Assembly (NCBI GenBank): GCA_964035545.1
Contig: OZ037769.1
Location: forward strand, 13,849,133 to 13,913,132
DNA from: Bugula neritina
Taxonomy: Eukaryota > Bryozoa > Gymnolaemata > Cheilostomatida > Bugulidae
Length of the DNA: 64,000 bases
Direction: 5' to 3'
The position numbers and the translations under genes were made by a program. Below the pieces are notes generated by a model that saw only the letters and a list, made by a program, of their open reading frames with translations, was not told the origin of the DNA and ran no database searches. Shown one piece after another: positions 56,301-64,000 of this stretch. How positions within the stretch are numbered: the stretch's first letter is position 1; every line of letters starts with the position of its first letter.

Positions 56301-57068
56301 TTTATTCTCTATCACTTGACAACAATAATTGTGTCTCTGATAGACTTGAGAAAATTTTGAAACATTAAACTGACACATTAATTTTAAATATAAATCACGA
56401 TTTAGCCTAAGTTATCTCACGTAAATAGAAAAGCAGACAACTTCTATGTTTCTATATTATCTTATTTTTCTTGTCAATTTCATAAAATTGATTCTTTTTT
56501 AGATCGTACATATCAGTCAAAAATGAAGCATTCCGATCCTTGGGTACGTATGTAATTCAGTTGTAAGTTATTTTTGCTTTCAAGAAAGGAAACTCTTAAT
56601 AGCCAGGAGTTTCAACTTAAGTCTAATGTTTTGCAGGTTCCTGTGTCAAGATCATTTTTAAATTGCAAATGCCGAAAGCACCTGAAAAAGCGGCAAGAGC
56701 AGCTGAAAGAGAAGCAGCTGAAAGAGAAGCAGCTGAAAGAGCAGCAGCTGAAAGAGCAGCTGAAAGAGCAGCAGCTGATAGAGCAGCAGCTGAAAAAGCA
56801 GCTGCTGAGAGAGCAGCTGAAAGAGCAGCAGCTGACAGAGCAGCTGAAAAAGCATATAATGAAGCAGCAGCAACTGAAGAAGCGACAGCCATTAACGAAG
56901 CAGCAGCTGCTGGAGAAGAAGAAGCAGAAGCAGCTGATAAGAAGTGTGAAGAATAACAAAGAGAAGTTGAATCAGATAGAGGAAGTGAATAAGCTGTTGA
57001 AGGAGCACCTCAAAGAGCATTTCCTAAAGTACAACAACAAGAAGCAATGTTTGAGCACTGTCTGCTGA
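49194..57068 (+). CDS. MAP3K (MEKK-like) serine/threonine kinase with C-terminal coiled coil, nine exons
   Basis: Exons by GT-AG and phase: 49194-49233, 49514-49546, 49662-49798, 54029-54134, 54352-54522, 54687-54870, 54956-55191, 56503-56543, 56637-57068. They join in one frame to 459 residues. Kinase landmarks: GKGSFGFV loop (34-41), lysine K56 in MACKEV, helix-C Glu near 78, HRDLKCAN (158-165), DFG (178-180), GTAHYMAPE (to 210), [11 protein letters not shown], and a domain end near 300. Exon 9 encodes a long Lys/Gln/Leu/Glu coiled coil (about 330-440) built from [10 protein letters not shown] repeats, probably for dimerisation. GTAHYMAPE and [12 protein letters not shown] favour MEKK-type MAP3Ks, which phosphorylate MAP2Ks in the cytoplasm. 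HRDLKC has Cys where Gly is usual, across the exon 5/6 junction. Intron 3 (4.2 kb) holds mariner and PLE insertions. AATAAA is at 57146. The start Met is the least certain point. Confidence 0.85.
50004..50949 (-). mobile_element. mariner element with duplicated, inverted end
   Basis: 946 bp between TA dinucleotides (50002-50003 and 50950-50951). Outer ends share AGGGTGGTTCAAAAAGTAAC in inverted orientation. The inverted arms are about 205 bp (50004-50208 against 50742-50949), far longer than normal mariner ends, because the transposase 3' end is copied at the other side. Confidence 0.85.
50112..50735 (-). pseudogene. mariner transposase, catalytic part only
   Basis: 207 codons open. Catalytic residues are visible in [28 protein letters not shown] and [13 protein letters not shown], the mariner D, D34D pattern. 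The N-terminal helix-turn-helix half (about 140 residues in full-length proteins) is missing and replaced by the inverted copy of the 3' end. It cannot be a complete transposase. Confidence 0.85.
51284..51514. repeat. (TA)n-rich microsatellite
   Basis: About 230 bp of TA repeats with interspersed TATGTA and TACGTA units in intron 3 of the kinase. The short ORFs here are repeat artefacts. It directly precedes the PLE insertion. Confidence 0.9.
51615..51664 (-). ncRNA. Hammerhead ribozyme 1 (PLE left arm)
   Basis: Core CTGACGA and GAAA; stem II GTGCAC/GTATAC with one mismatch; stem III ACT/AGT with loop AAT; cleavage triplet GTA; stem I TTTAT/ATAAA. Type I layout with a short stem III, as known from PLEs. 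Confidence 0.7.
51773..53011 (-). pseudogene. PLE reverse transcriptase (C-terminal part) with GIY-YIG-like nuclease domain
   Basis: 412 codons. The catalytic box is LYRDDGLGV (YxDD), preceded by [13 protein letters not shown]; the earlier RT motifs are absent, so the protein is 5'-truncated (full PLE proteins are about twice as long). RT thumb-like sequence follows ([14 protein letters not shown]), then a Cys-rich linker ([15 protein letters not shown]) and a GIY-YIG-like domain ([18 protein letters not shown]), with a [16 protein letters not shown]-type end. In PLEs, RT plus GIY-YIG nuclease carries out target-primed insertion. The ORF is open but begins at the edge of the inverted arm, so it is a remnant. 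Confidence 0.8.
53260..53310 (+). ncRNA. Hammerhead ribozyme 2 (PLE right arm)
   Basis: Stem I TTTAT/ATAAA, core CTGACGA at 53265-53271, stem II GTGCAC/GTGTAC, GAAA at 53293-53296, stem III ACT/AGT, cleavage after GTA (53303-53305). All core bases are present. Confidence 0.8.
53349..53391. repeat. (TA)n microsatellite between PLE pieces
   Basis: About 21 TA units separating the first PLE from the second PLE fragment. Confidence 0.85.
53427..53482 (-). ncRNA. Hammerhead ribozyme 3 (second PLE)
   Basis: Core CTGAAGA and GAAA; stem II GTGTAT/ATGCAT, different in sequence from copies 1 and 2 but still paired; stem III ACT/AGT with loop ATT; cleavage triplet GTA; stem I CATTTTGT/ATAAAATG, eight pairs. 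Covariation supports a real ribozyme. Confidence 0.8.
53599..53931 (-). pseudogene. PLE GIY-YIG C-terminal fragment
   Basis: 110 codons resembling the end of the first PLE protein: [26 protein letters not shown], and [20 protein letters not shown]. The nuclease start and all RT are missing. Confidence 0.75.
53962..54018. repeat. Alternating purine-pyrimidine palindrome
   Basis: TATATATG, a TG/CG run, TACA, then CG/CA units forming a near-perfect inverted repeat about 10 bp before the exon 4 acceptor. It is a good Z-DNA or cruciform candidate. Confidence 0.7.
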
Positions 57069-57145
57069 AAGTCAAATGACAAGATCTCAGTGAATTTGAT
57101 CACTGACTCCATTATCTAAAATGATAACAATAAGTATTTATAGTC

Positions 57146-57151
57146 AATAAA
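57146..57151 (+). terminator. Poly(A) signal of the kinase gene
   Basis: AATAAA 78 bp after the stop codon of exon 9. Confidence 0.6.
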
Positions 57152-57378
57152 AGTGTGTATAATTAGTGACATGGTTTAACAGGATCAAGTCAGCAGTCAT
57201 TTCTTTGTAGGAGATGTAACTGAGGTGTCACTGTTTACTAATTCTAAATTGTTTGTATAGAAATGCCATGAAAGACTCAACCTAATTTTATTTCTCTGGG
57301 TAAACTAGCATGATTAAATTAATGTTGAAGTAATTGAAACTTCAAGTTTAGCATTATTTGCTTGTTTTAACAAGATAG

Positions 57379-57699
57379 TGTAGTAGATTTGTGGGTTATA
57401 GAATGAAATCAGGCAGAGAACATAACTCCTTGTTATAGAAGAGACAAGAGAGAGAGGTTGCTGTGTGCTTGCAGTACTTTATTGTAGTAGAGAGAAGTGT
57501 CCAGTGTGAGCTCCAGTCCGCAAGTGGCTGAAGCTCTAAAATGTGTGTCCTTTTATACCAGTGGAACAAAGGACTTCTAGAACCTTCTACCGACAGCGGG
57601 CCGATGTTCGGCAGGGGATACCGACATTCGTCATGTCGGTAACCGACATTCGGTCTGCCTGCATCCACCTGCCGAAATCGGTCCAACTGTCGGTTTACA
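57379..57699 (-). repeat. LTR, A type (diverged)
   Basis: 321 bp, + strand ends TGTAGTAG...GGTTTACA. In its own sense it has a GC-rich half with CCGA...TCGG inverted repeats, a TATAAAAG box, an AATAAA, and a terminal AACCCACAAATCTACTACA similar to the other two copies. Confidence 0.6.
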
Positions 57700-57925
57700 T
57701 GAATCAACAAAAATGAACCCAACCAAGTGTATGCTATTGTAACTTGTAATTGGGGGAAAGGGGATTAACTATTTACTATGTTAAAAGCTCAACATTAGCC
57801 ATAGTGTTTAAGGTATTAGAAAGTTACGCTACAGACTTAGCTATAACTACAGTATTTAGAAAAATAGCCATAAGTAATGTGTCAAGGGGGATAAGTCTTA
57901 ATATTTACCACAATAGTTCATGTAA

Positions 57926-58003
57926 AGATAATAACATTGTTATAATTTTCACAATTATATTGAGTATGGGGATTCGTGTATACTATAATTATCCACGTTG
58001 CAT
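57926..58003. repeat. Left arm of 78-bp inverted repeat around the retroelement mosaic
   Basis: Ends ATTATCCACGTTGCAT one base before the G2 LTR. Its inverted copy, with a few differences, is at 61888-61965, right after the LTR of element I. Confidence 0.75.
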
Positions 58004-58004
58004 T

Positions 58005-58429
58005 TGTTCGGTGTTTATGAAAACATTTATTTATAATTTGTTATTTTATTATTTTACTGTTTTTGTCATAATTTTACTAATAAATTGTCTCACTTATTGT
58101 AATAGTTTTAGTATTATCTTGTCTATATATTGTGGTGATAAATCACGGCTTCGGCCTCTTCCGTTAATCAACTAACTTGAGCACGTTCTCTCTTTTTTAC
58201 GATAGCTGAAATAATATCACAAAATAACATAAAACATGGTGCCCCGAGTCTAATTATTATTAATATTACACTGAAACAACATGGACCAATTACTAGCGCC
58301 GAAACCATTAGCAGATGGACCGAATTTACCTGAAGAGTGGAAGATTTTTAAACGTGATTTCGAACTTTTTTCAACTGCCACATCGAAAGATACAGCCGAA
58401 GGCAAAGTGAAAACTGCATACCTACTTAG
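58005..58429 (+). mobile_element. Element G2: 5' LTR, primer site and start of gag
   Basis: The LTR 58005-58236 is 232 bp like G's but diverged; TGGTGCCCCGAGTC follows. gag from 58281 (MDQLLAPKPLADGP) matches G for 50 codons and stops at the junction with element F. Confidence 0.9.
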
Positions 58430-60137
58430 TGTTATGATTTTCAGAATTAGGGTTGATATGCAATCCAGAGAGTCTAATTACTTGCTAGAGAACTTCACCA
58501 GGATAAGTCGAGTGAACGAGTATATATTTTAAACACAATAACACATTACAAAAACTATACAAATACATCTAATAAATCACACATCTAGATTATTCAGCAC
58601 TCTAGCTTCGACTGACTAACAGCGGGAAAACTACTACTACTGCTACTAACTATCAAAGCCGCTAATTAGCTGTCATTGTTCCGGGTCAATTATGTGACCC
58701 TGTGTACCGTGCTGCTGGTAGCTCCACGAGCCACCACACCGCCCCCACCAGCAGAAAGCCCTCTTTCTGATACAGAAAATATTTCATCATTAACCACGTA
58801 CATCAGTAGACCAAAGGAAAAGACATAACATATATAAAGATACATAATAACAGAGAGATTCATTATAACAGCAGGTTACATACAATTGGCCAGCTATAGA
58901 GAAGGAATACCGGCCAGTTGTGGTATTGGACAAGGACTCGAGCTGTCGAGCAGTCAAGCATTTGCATGATAGTCTTGGATCCCCAAGAAGACGAGGCTTG
59001 TGGATCATTCCGGCAGCAGAACCAGAGTTAGTGTTGGGCTCGCCAATGTTTGGCCTGGCATGTACGTAACTTCCTTTTAATCCGGCCAACCGAGCCTTTT
59101 AACTGAAAGAGTCCCGTCGTGGTATTAAGCAGATCCGGTGCTAACTAGGTAAACTCAGCCTGCAGTCGGAGGAGGCGTTCTTCCACTGTGGCTAAGCGAG
59201 CAGGGTCTGGTTCCCCTTTTCTCTATGCATTTGGGTAGCCAACAGATAAGCTTCTACAGCCTTTAGGGCGTCTTCTATCGTGGTTATTCCTTTAGCTCGT
59301 AGTTGATGGTGTAGGCCCAGGTCATTCAGTGACTGGACGAAAGCGTCGTAGGTGTAACGCTCTTGGTGTTGTGCTGGTAGGTCACCATATGCAATTTGTG
59401 CCAACTTCTTCACCGTCGCGGCATGTTCTTGCAGCGAGACCCGTGGGGCGCGGCACAACCTCTGTAAACGGGTCCTAGCGTCCACTGCGGAGATGCCAAA
59501 ACGGGCCCGCAACGCAGCCAATATCCCGTCTACGTGCGTTCCTACTCCGTACGGCTTGGCTTGCTCCGTCAACGCTCTCCGCAATTGGATAAGGGCCACT
59601 CTATGCGGCCATTGGGCAATATCCATTACTTCTCTAAACTCTTGTATAAACTGTTCGACATCTTCTGACCCAGTAAGGGTGGGGGCTTTCAAGCAATATC
59701 GATAAGCTTCTTCTCCCACATGATTCACATGATTAACATCATTTCTACGCTCACCTTCTACTGGGGGTGGTTGCATTCTAGCATTTTCAGTCTCCATCTT
59801 CGATGTACACTATCCCACCGCTGCCACCACTGTTATGATTTTCAGAATTAGGGTTGATGTGTAATCCAGAGAGTTTATTTACTTGCTAGAGAAACTTCAC
59901 CGAGATAGGTCGAGCTAATAAGAGTATATTTTGAGTCTAAGATACATAGTAAAAATGGTACAAAACATTCAGAAAGCTACACGTCTATTCAATCTATTAC
60001 ACTATTCACAACTGGCTAGTAGCGCGAAGCTAACTACTGCTACTCACTAGCAGCTTCGCTAATTGGCTGAGTATATTGTTCGGGGTCAATACGCGACCTT
60101 GCGTATTGTGCTGTTGGTAGCTCCACGAGCCACCACA
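58430..60137 (-). mobile_element. Element F: internally deleted B-lineage element (1708 bp)
   Basis: LTRs at 58430-58738 (309 bp) and 59831-60137 (307 bp). Between them are the first ~190 codons of gag and, after a deletion joint near 59211, the last codons of ORF3, the 3' untranslated region, hairpin (58752-58769) and polypurine tract. It keeps the cis sequences and little else. Flanking four bases are TTAG and ATAG, not a perfect duplication. Confidence 0.85.
59192..59797 (-). pseudogene. Truncated Gag of element F
   Basis: 201 codons starting METENARMQ; the Gag domain (VEQFIQEFREVMDIAQWP) is close to B's. It lacks the knuckle region and ends after HREKGN in a few codons read out of frame from the ORF3 end. 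It might still give a short Gag-domain protein. Confidence 0.7.
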
Positions 60138-61160
60138 ATAGAACCATCAAACTGCTTTAGCCTTGTCCGGTTGTTGTCAAGCTTTGGCTTACCGAGATCA
60201 ACAAAATCTTTGTGATTGAGAATGTTACAGAATGCTCCTGTGTCAATCTGAAACTGTGTCGGTTTGTGACTATCATTCACACTGGCTCTTATAGTTTTCA
60301 TCAACTTTTTGTTCTTTCTGACTACCTGTATGCTCAACAACGATTCACTTGAGCCATCACTGTCTTCTTCTACCATGTTTACTTGCTTCTTTGAGCGACA
60401 TTGAGATCTCCAATGGTTATACTTTTTGCAGTTATGACACTGGTGACCGTATGCAGGACACTTTCTGGGAGGGTGAGACTGCCCACAGTTGCCACAACTT
60501 CCTTTTGAGAAGTTTCCTGTTCGAGTGGACCTCACTGCATTATCATCATCATCTTTGCTTGGCTTATTAGGCTTCTTTCTGGAACTGATGAACTGCACTG
60601 ATTCTTCAGACTGGATTGCAGCCATGTCATTCCTTGAATTCTCAGCAATGCGACATTTCTTTATAGCTTCTTCTAGTCCTAAGCCAGTATCCCCGCTGGC
60701 ATCATCAAATAGCTTTCTTCTTAGTTGGGCATCGTTCCCAGGAGTAAAGCTTGAAGCATGAAATCGTCATACATTGTGTTCAGTTGACACTCTCGAGCGA
60801 TTTTGTGAAGCGAGGTGACATATTCATCAATGTTCATGGTATTCTGCTTGGTTGATAACAGTTGATGTCTTTTGACTACTTTATTAGTGCCTCGTTGACA
60901 AAAAGCATCAAACTTCTCCACAACATCAGCATAGACTTCTTTTGATTTACCATCTGAGAAAGTGAATGTTTTGAATATGTCGTTGCCTCTTGGGCCTATG
61001 CATCTTAACATAATGGCTACTTTGACTTTGTCATCAGAATTTGCTTTCTCAGCTGCTGTGAGGAATAGCTCAAATTCTTCTTTAAATCTCGTCCACTGGT
61101 TGGACAAGTCAGAGCCATCTTGAATAGGCTTGGGGGCTAAAAGTCAACACTGATACTCAT
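60138..61160 (-). pseudogene. Gag and start of protease of element H (G lineage)
   Basis: Two frames: one from 61107 down to 60721 (Gag, FKEEFELFLTAAEKANSDDK) and one from 60625 down to 60138 (CGNCGQSHPPRKC, CHNCKKYNHWRSQC, then protease FQIDTGAFCN). A one-base shift near 60735 separates them, and another near 61145 detaches the start (LAPKPIQDGSDL lies upstream of the first Met in this frame). Protein order and motifs match G. The element is cut by F at 60137, so RT and integrase are missing. Confidence 0.8.
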
Positions 61161-61270
61161 CTTGATATTGTGATTTTTTGTTGTTTTTGATTTAGTTGTA
61201 TTGTTTGTTGTCTTTCTTTCCAGCAAACACTTTTACTTTTAGTTTCTTTAAGTCCTCACTCGGGGCACCA

Positions 61271-61471
61271 TGTTTATGCTATGTTTGCTTTATAGATTCA
61301 GAGACCAGTCAAAGAGTTTAAGATAGTTTATTGCTCAAGATATTAAAGGTCCACTCTGGATAGATCTAAAAGCACAAACTGACTATTATTAATAACACGA
61401 ATAACATAGTATAAAGTATAAACCTTTACAAACAAAGACAAAGTTTATTCAGCATATCATCAACAGTGTAT
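61271..61471 (-). repeat. 5' LTR of element H (left end firm, right end estimated)
   Basis: The primer-binding site TGGTGCCCCGAGTG (minus strand, ending at 61270) sits right after it. Two AATAAA motifs lie on the minus strand. The right limit, ...ATCATCAACA, is my best TG...CA estimate. Confidence 0.55.
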
Positions 61472-61887
61472 ATCTTGGTATTTTTTTTATGTGTGTATAT
61501 TTTTTATGTTGGTTGTATCGCTCTTGTTTTTTTATACATATATTTGTGTTCTTTTATTCTACACTTCCCTCCCACTCTATTTTTTAGCAGAAAGTAGGCT
61601 CCCTGCTGGAGGGGGCGGTGTAGTGGGCAGTGAAGCGTAAGGCTACGTGCTCACTAACCAATCATCATTAAAACACGTGATTACCCCCCCCCCGCCCCCC
61701 CCCCCCCGCGGCGAAGTAGAAAGGTTTCCGGACAGTAATTTTAGATATATAACAGTTAGAGCGTGATGCTGATTGTGATAAGACACTTTTTATATATGTG
61801 TGTTATTAAACTTGTGCTAATTTTATTCGCTACTTAGTACATTCAATAAATCTTCTTCTATCTCGATTTCCTGTCTGGTGTCTAACA
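61472..61887 (+). mobile_element. 3' end of element I: untranslated region, hairpin, polypurine tract and LTR
   Basis: CAGAAAG...CTCCCTG, then CTGCTGGAGGGGGCGG abuts an LTR at 61619-61887 (269 bp, TGTAGTGGG...TCTAACA) with TATATAAC near 61747 and AATAAA near 61847. The tract matches B, D2 and F. The rest of the element is missing; H seems to have inserted into its 3' untranslated region. A C-run of about 25 bases lies inside the LTR (61685-61710). Confidence 0.7.
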
Positions 61888-61965
61888 ATGCAACGTGGAT
61901 AATTACAGTATACACGAATCCCATACTCAATATAATTCTGGAAATTATAACAATATTACTCACAG
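61888..61965. repeat. Right arm of 78-bp inverted repeat
   Basis: Starts ATGCAACGTGGATAAT immediately after the element I LTR; inverted copy of 57926-58003. Confidence 0.75.
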
Positions 61966-62237
61966 CGTTTTTAATAGTTTAAACTATATTATGTTTCATA
62001 AGTTAACATGTCTATGATCATAACGATAACAGCAAAATAAAGTGAAAATTGAATTTTTGATGAGGAAAGATAACTCTTGATAAGTTCAATTTTCGTTATA
62101 ATTATTTCAATTTTGTCATTATTTATTTATGTTTTTTGGTTTAAACGATTGTGAAATGTTCATTATTCACTGAAGAATAATTTTAAAATGGTTTCAATGA
62201 TTACAACTGTCTAAAAATGTGAAAATAAAACGGACAT

Positions 62238-62345
62238 TGTTCGCGACACCCATTTTAGTTATAAGGGGGGTTTTGACTAAAATGGGTATCACGGACCGCG
62301 ACACCGGGTGGCCACCCATTTTAGTCACACCCCTCTAGGGTATGA
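62238..62345. repeat. Cluster of ACCCATTTTAGT motifs
   Basis: CACCCATTTTAGTTA, its inverse TGACTAAAATGGGT, and again CACCCATTTTAGTCA with GCGACACC repeats, able to fold into a hairpin. Related motifs occur at 4205-4453. Confidence 0.5.
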
Positions 62346-62494
62346 ACTTAGCTGAAGAAGGCGTTTTTAGTCCGATCGCCACCATATTTAATTGGCCCAC
62401 ACTCTTCAAAAAACGTCCGCACAATTGGTGGAAAACAACCAATGACTGTAGGGATATTTGACCTATTTAATAACGACATTATATCGGTGTGACG

Positions 62495-62590
62495 TCAGGT
62501 AAATTTGGCGTAATCTCCGCCATTTTCTTCTACACATCCAGCTAGCGTTGATCACCATAGCAGAGGAGAGAACTCCTTCCAAAAATCAGG
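62495..62590 (+). promoter_or_regulatory. Possible promoter with untranslated first exon
   Basis: TGACGTCA (a perfect CRE) near 62492, TTTGGCG, then GCCATTTTC (YY1-like) and a stretch ending AAAATCAG|GTTTGT that could be a splice donor. There is no coding evidence within the window; a gene would lie beyond the right edge. Confidence 0.25.
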
Positions 62591-62599
62591 TTTGTGCAG

Positions 62600-64000
62600 A
62601 AAAAAGGTTGATAATGTTATGAATAAATTTGCGATGGTAATGCACGAAGTTATCAATGATTGACATTATCATTATGTAGTGTTTGTTTCTAAAAGCGTCA
62701 TATTCACATTGGACTTGGTTATACTTATTGTCATTGTGATTGTCATTGACTCATTCAGTCATTGTGATTGTATTTGTGGTGGCCTTTGGCCTTACTATAA
62801 CTATTACTTATACTATCAGTAACACCAACAGTAACTGCCATACGCCTACGGTAAGACGTACACTTAGTCTTACAGTTAGTGTTACTTTTATTCTTAGACT
62901 TAGAGCTAGGGTCTTACTGTTACCCATTCTAATTCTTATTCTCGTTATGATGAATAATAAATATTTATACTATGCCATTCGATTCAATTTCATACTCATA
63001 CCCATACTGTCATACTCATAGTATCACTTATACTTATAGTTATTAGTTATTTACTATTACTCATTTACTGTTAGTATTACTATTACTATTAGTGTACAAG
63101 TATTACTATTACTATTAGTAACACTAACATCATTCTCACTTCTCAGACCGATATGGTGATGGTCAATGGTAACTCAATCACAATGTCAATGTGATATTCT
63201 AATTCCGTATTCATGGTGATAACTGATGGTGAATGTGAATTCCATAGTCATACTAATAATAATACTGATAGTAATAGCAATATTATAACTATAAGTATAA
63301 GTATAACATTAAGTTTAGCTTTATAATAATAAGTATAAGGTGAACTATTACTAATAGTAATACTGTTGGTATTACTATAGTCGTAAAACGTAGAAACTGA
63401 AATCACTGCTAAAAGTAAATCTAAGACTAATTTTTACATTAAGACTTACTGGAAACCTTAATTATAACTTTTACTAGTGGCATTTCTATTAGTATTACTA
63501 TTGTCATCTAGTTCTATTAACTGTAACTTGACGTTATAGTTCTTCCCAGTCATCACCATTATGATTATTCCTATTATCATCAACATCAGGTCAATAGAAA
63601 TTGCCTACCAGTGTTCATTTAGGCTTTAATTTTAACTTTAAGTATGAGTTATGACGTGCAACTGTAGGTACGAGTGCAACATCAATATACTTATAGCTAT
63701 ACATAAATTATAGGTGATAAGTCATAGCAATTATTACAAATACATTTAAATATCACTCATCATAACCAAATTTAATCACTGGTTCAGTTTGCGAAAATGT
63801 TGATTAGTGCGTTACACCTTACAAGTACATTTATAGCTCTTATTTTGTTAATTGAAAGTGTTGCACCTCAAAGTAGTTTTCGGCTAACTCTTCACTATAG
63901 TAAAATATATTTTTATTGTTTGGTGTTTAGTCCTACAATACAAAGATAGGTTTATTTTCCTACGACCTGTAGAAACGACTCAATGAAATCAAACCTATCC
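62600..64000. other. Gene-free stretch, degenerate short repeats
   Basis: Mostly degenerate three-base repeats (ATT/ACT/AGT/GTA) between 62690 and 63560, then ordinary AT-rich sequence to the window edge. The short ORF near 62740 is a product of the repeats. Confidence 0.6.

Noticed and set aside
56150-56360. Possible extra kinase exon after a TTTTCAG acceptor
   Set aside because: Frame is open but no donor in a usable place; exon 56503-56543 fits phase and donor better.
56663-56956. Ala/Glu/Arg-rich 97-codon ORF in kinase exon 9
   Set aside because: Wrong frame relative to the upstream splice phase; open because the DNA is a repeat.
57750-58175. 141-codon + strand ORF
   Set aside because: AT-rich chance ORF running through the inverted repeat into the G2 LTR.

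Overview
The window is nuclear DNA of a metazoan. It has GT-AG introns, the standard genetic code and a strongly AT-rich, transposon-packed background. Ty3/gypsy elements, a hammerhead-bearing Penelope-like element (PLE), mariner and pogo elements are all present, and the only clear host gene is a MAP3K-type kinase. This fits an invertebrate; an early-branching marine animal such as a sponge or cnidarian is my guess, and the sequence alone cannot settle it.

Layout. 1-3624: 3' part of a + strand Ty3/gypsy element (A): integrase fused to a long tail with two zinc fingers, then a 320-bp LTR. 3625-5761: gene-free. 5766-18391: a complete but decayed minus-strand Ty3/gypsy element (B, 306-bp LTRs), split by a + strand element (C, 11749-16865, 521-bp LTRs, CTTGG target duplication). 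C's 3' LTR itself holds a 756-bp inverted-repeat transposon, so nesting is three deep. 19657-21374: pogo-like DNA transposon relic. 21538-26037: intact element G (4500 bp, two 232-bp LTRs identical by eye, one 1316-codon ORF). 26130-26448: solo LTR of the A type. 26623-39464: a 12.8-kb element (K) with 3.0-kb LTRs whose only long ORF is a Gag-like protein ending in a membrane segment and envelope-like start; it has no polymerase. 40875-48376: second 7.5-kb element of the B lineage (D2), with decayed pol but an intact separate zinc-finger ORF. 48451-48740: relic of a non-LTR reverse transcriptase. 49194-57068: host MAP3K-like gene, nine exons, 459 residues, whose 4.2-kb third intron holds a mariner, (TA)n tracts and two PLE pieces with three hammerhead ribozymes. 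57379-57699: another A-type LTR. 58005-61887: mosaic of four LTR-element pieces (G2, F, H, I) between 78-bp inverted repeats. 61888-64000: non-coding, with a possible promoter near 62500.

How the parts relate. B, D2, F and I form one lineage: they share the polypurine tract core and, directly upstream of it, a small hairpin whose stem shows paired changes between copies. B and D2, and also A, encode an extra zinc-finger/coiled-coil protein downstream of integrase; it is fused to Pol in A and a separate ORF in D2. G, G2 and H form a second lineage sharing a primer-binding site. C appears to be Gmr1-like (integrase before reverse transcriptase) with RT and most of RNase H deleted. Best leads: the zinc-finger ORF with the terminal hairpin, the K element, the C domain order, and the hammerheads.
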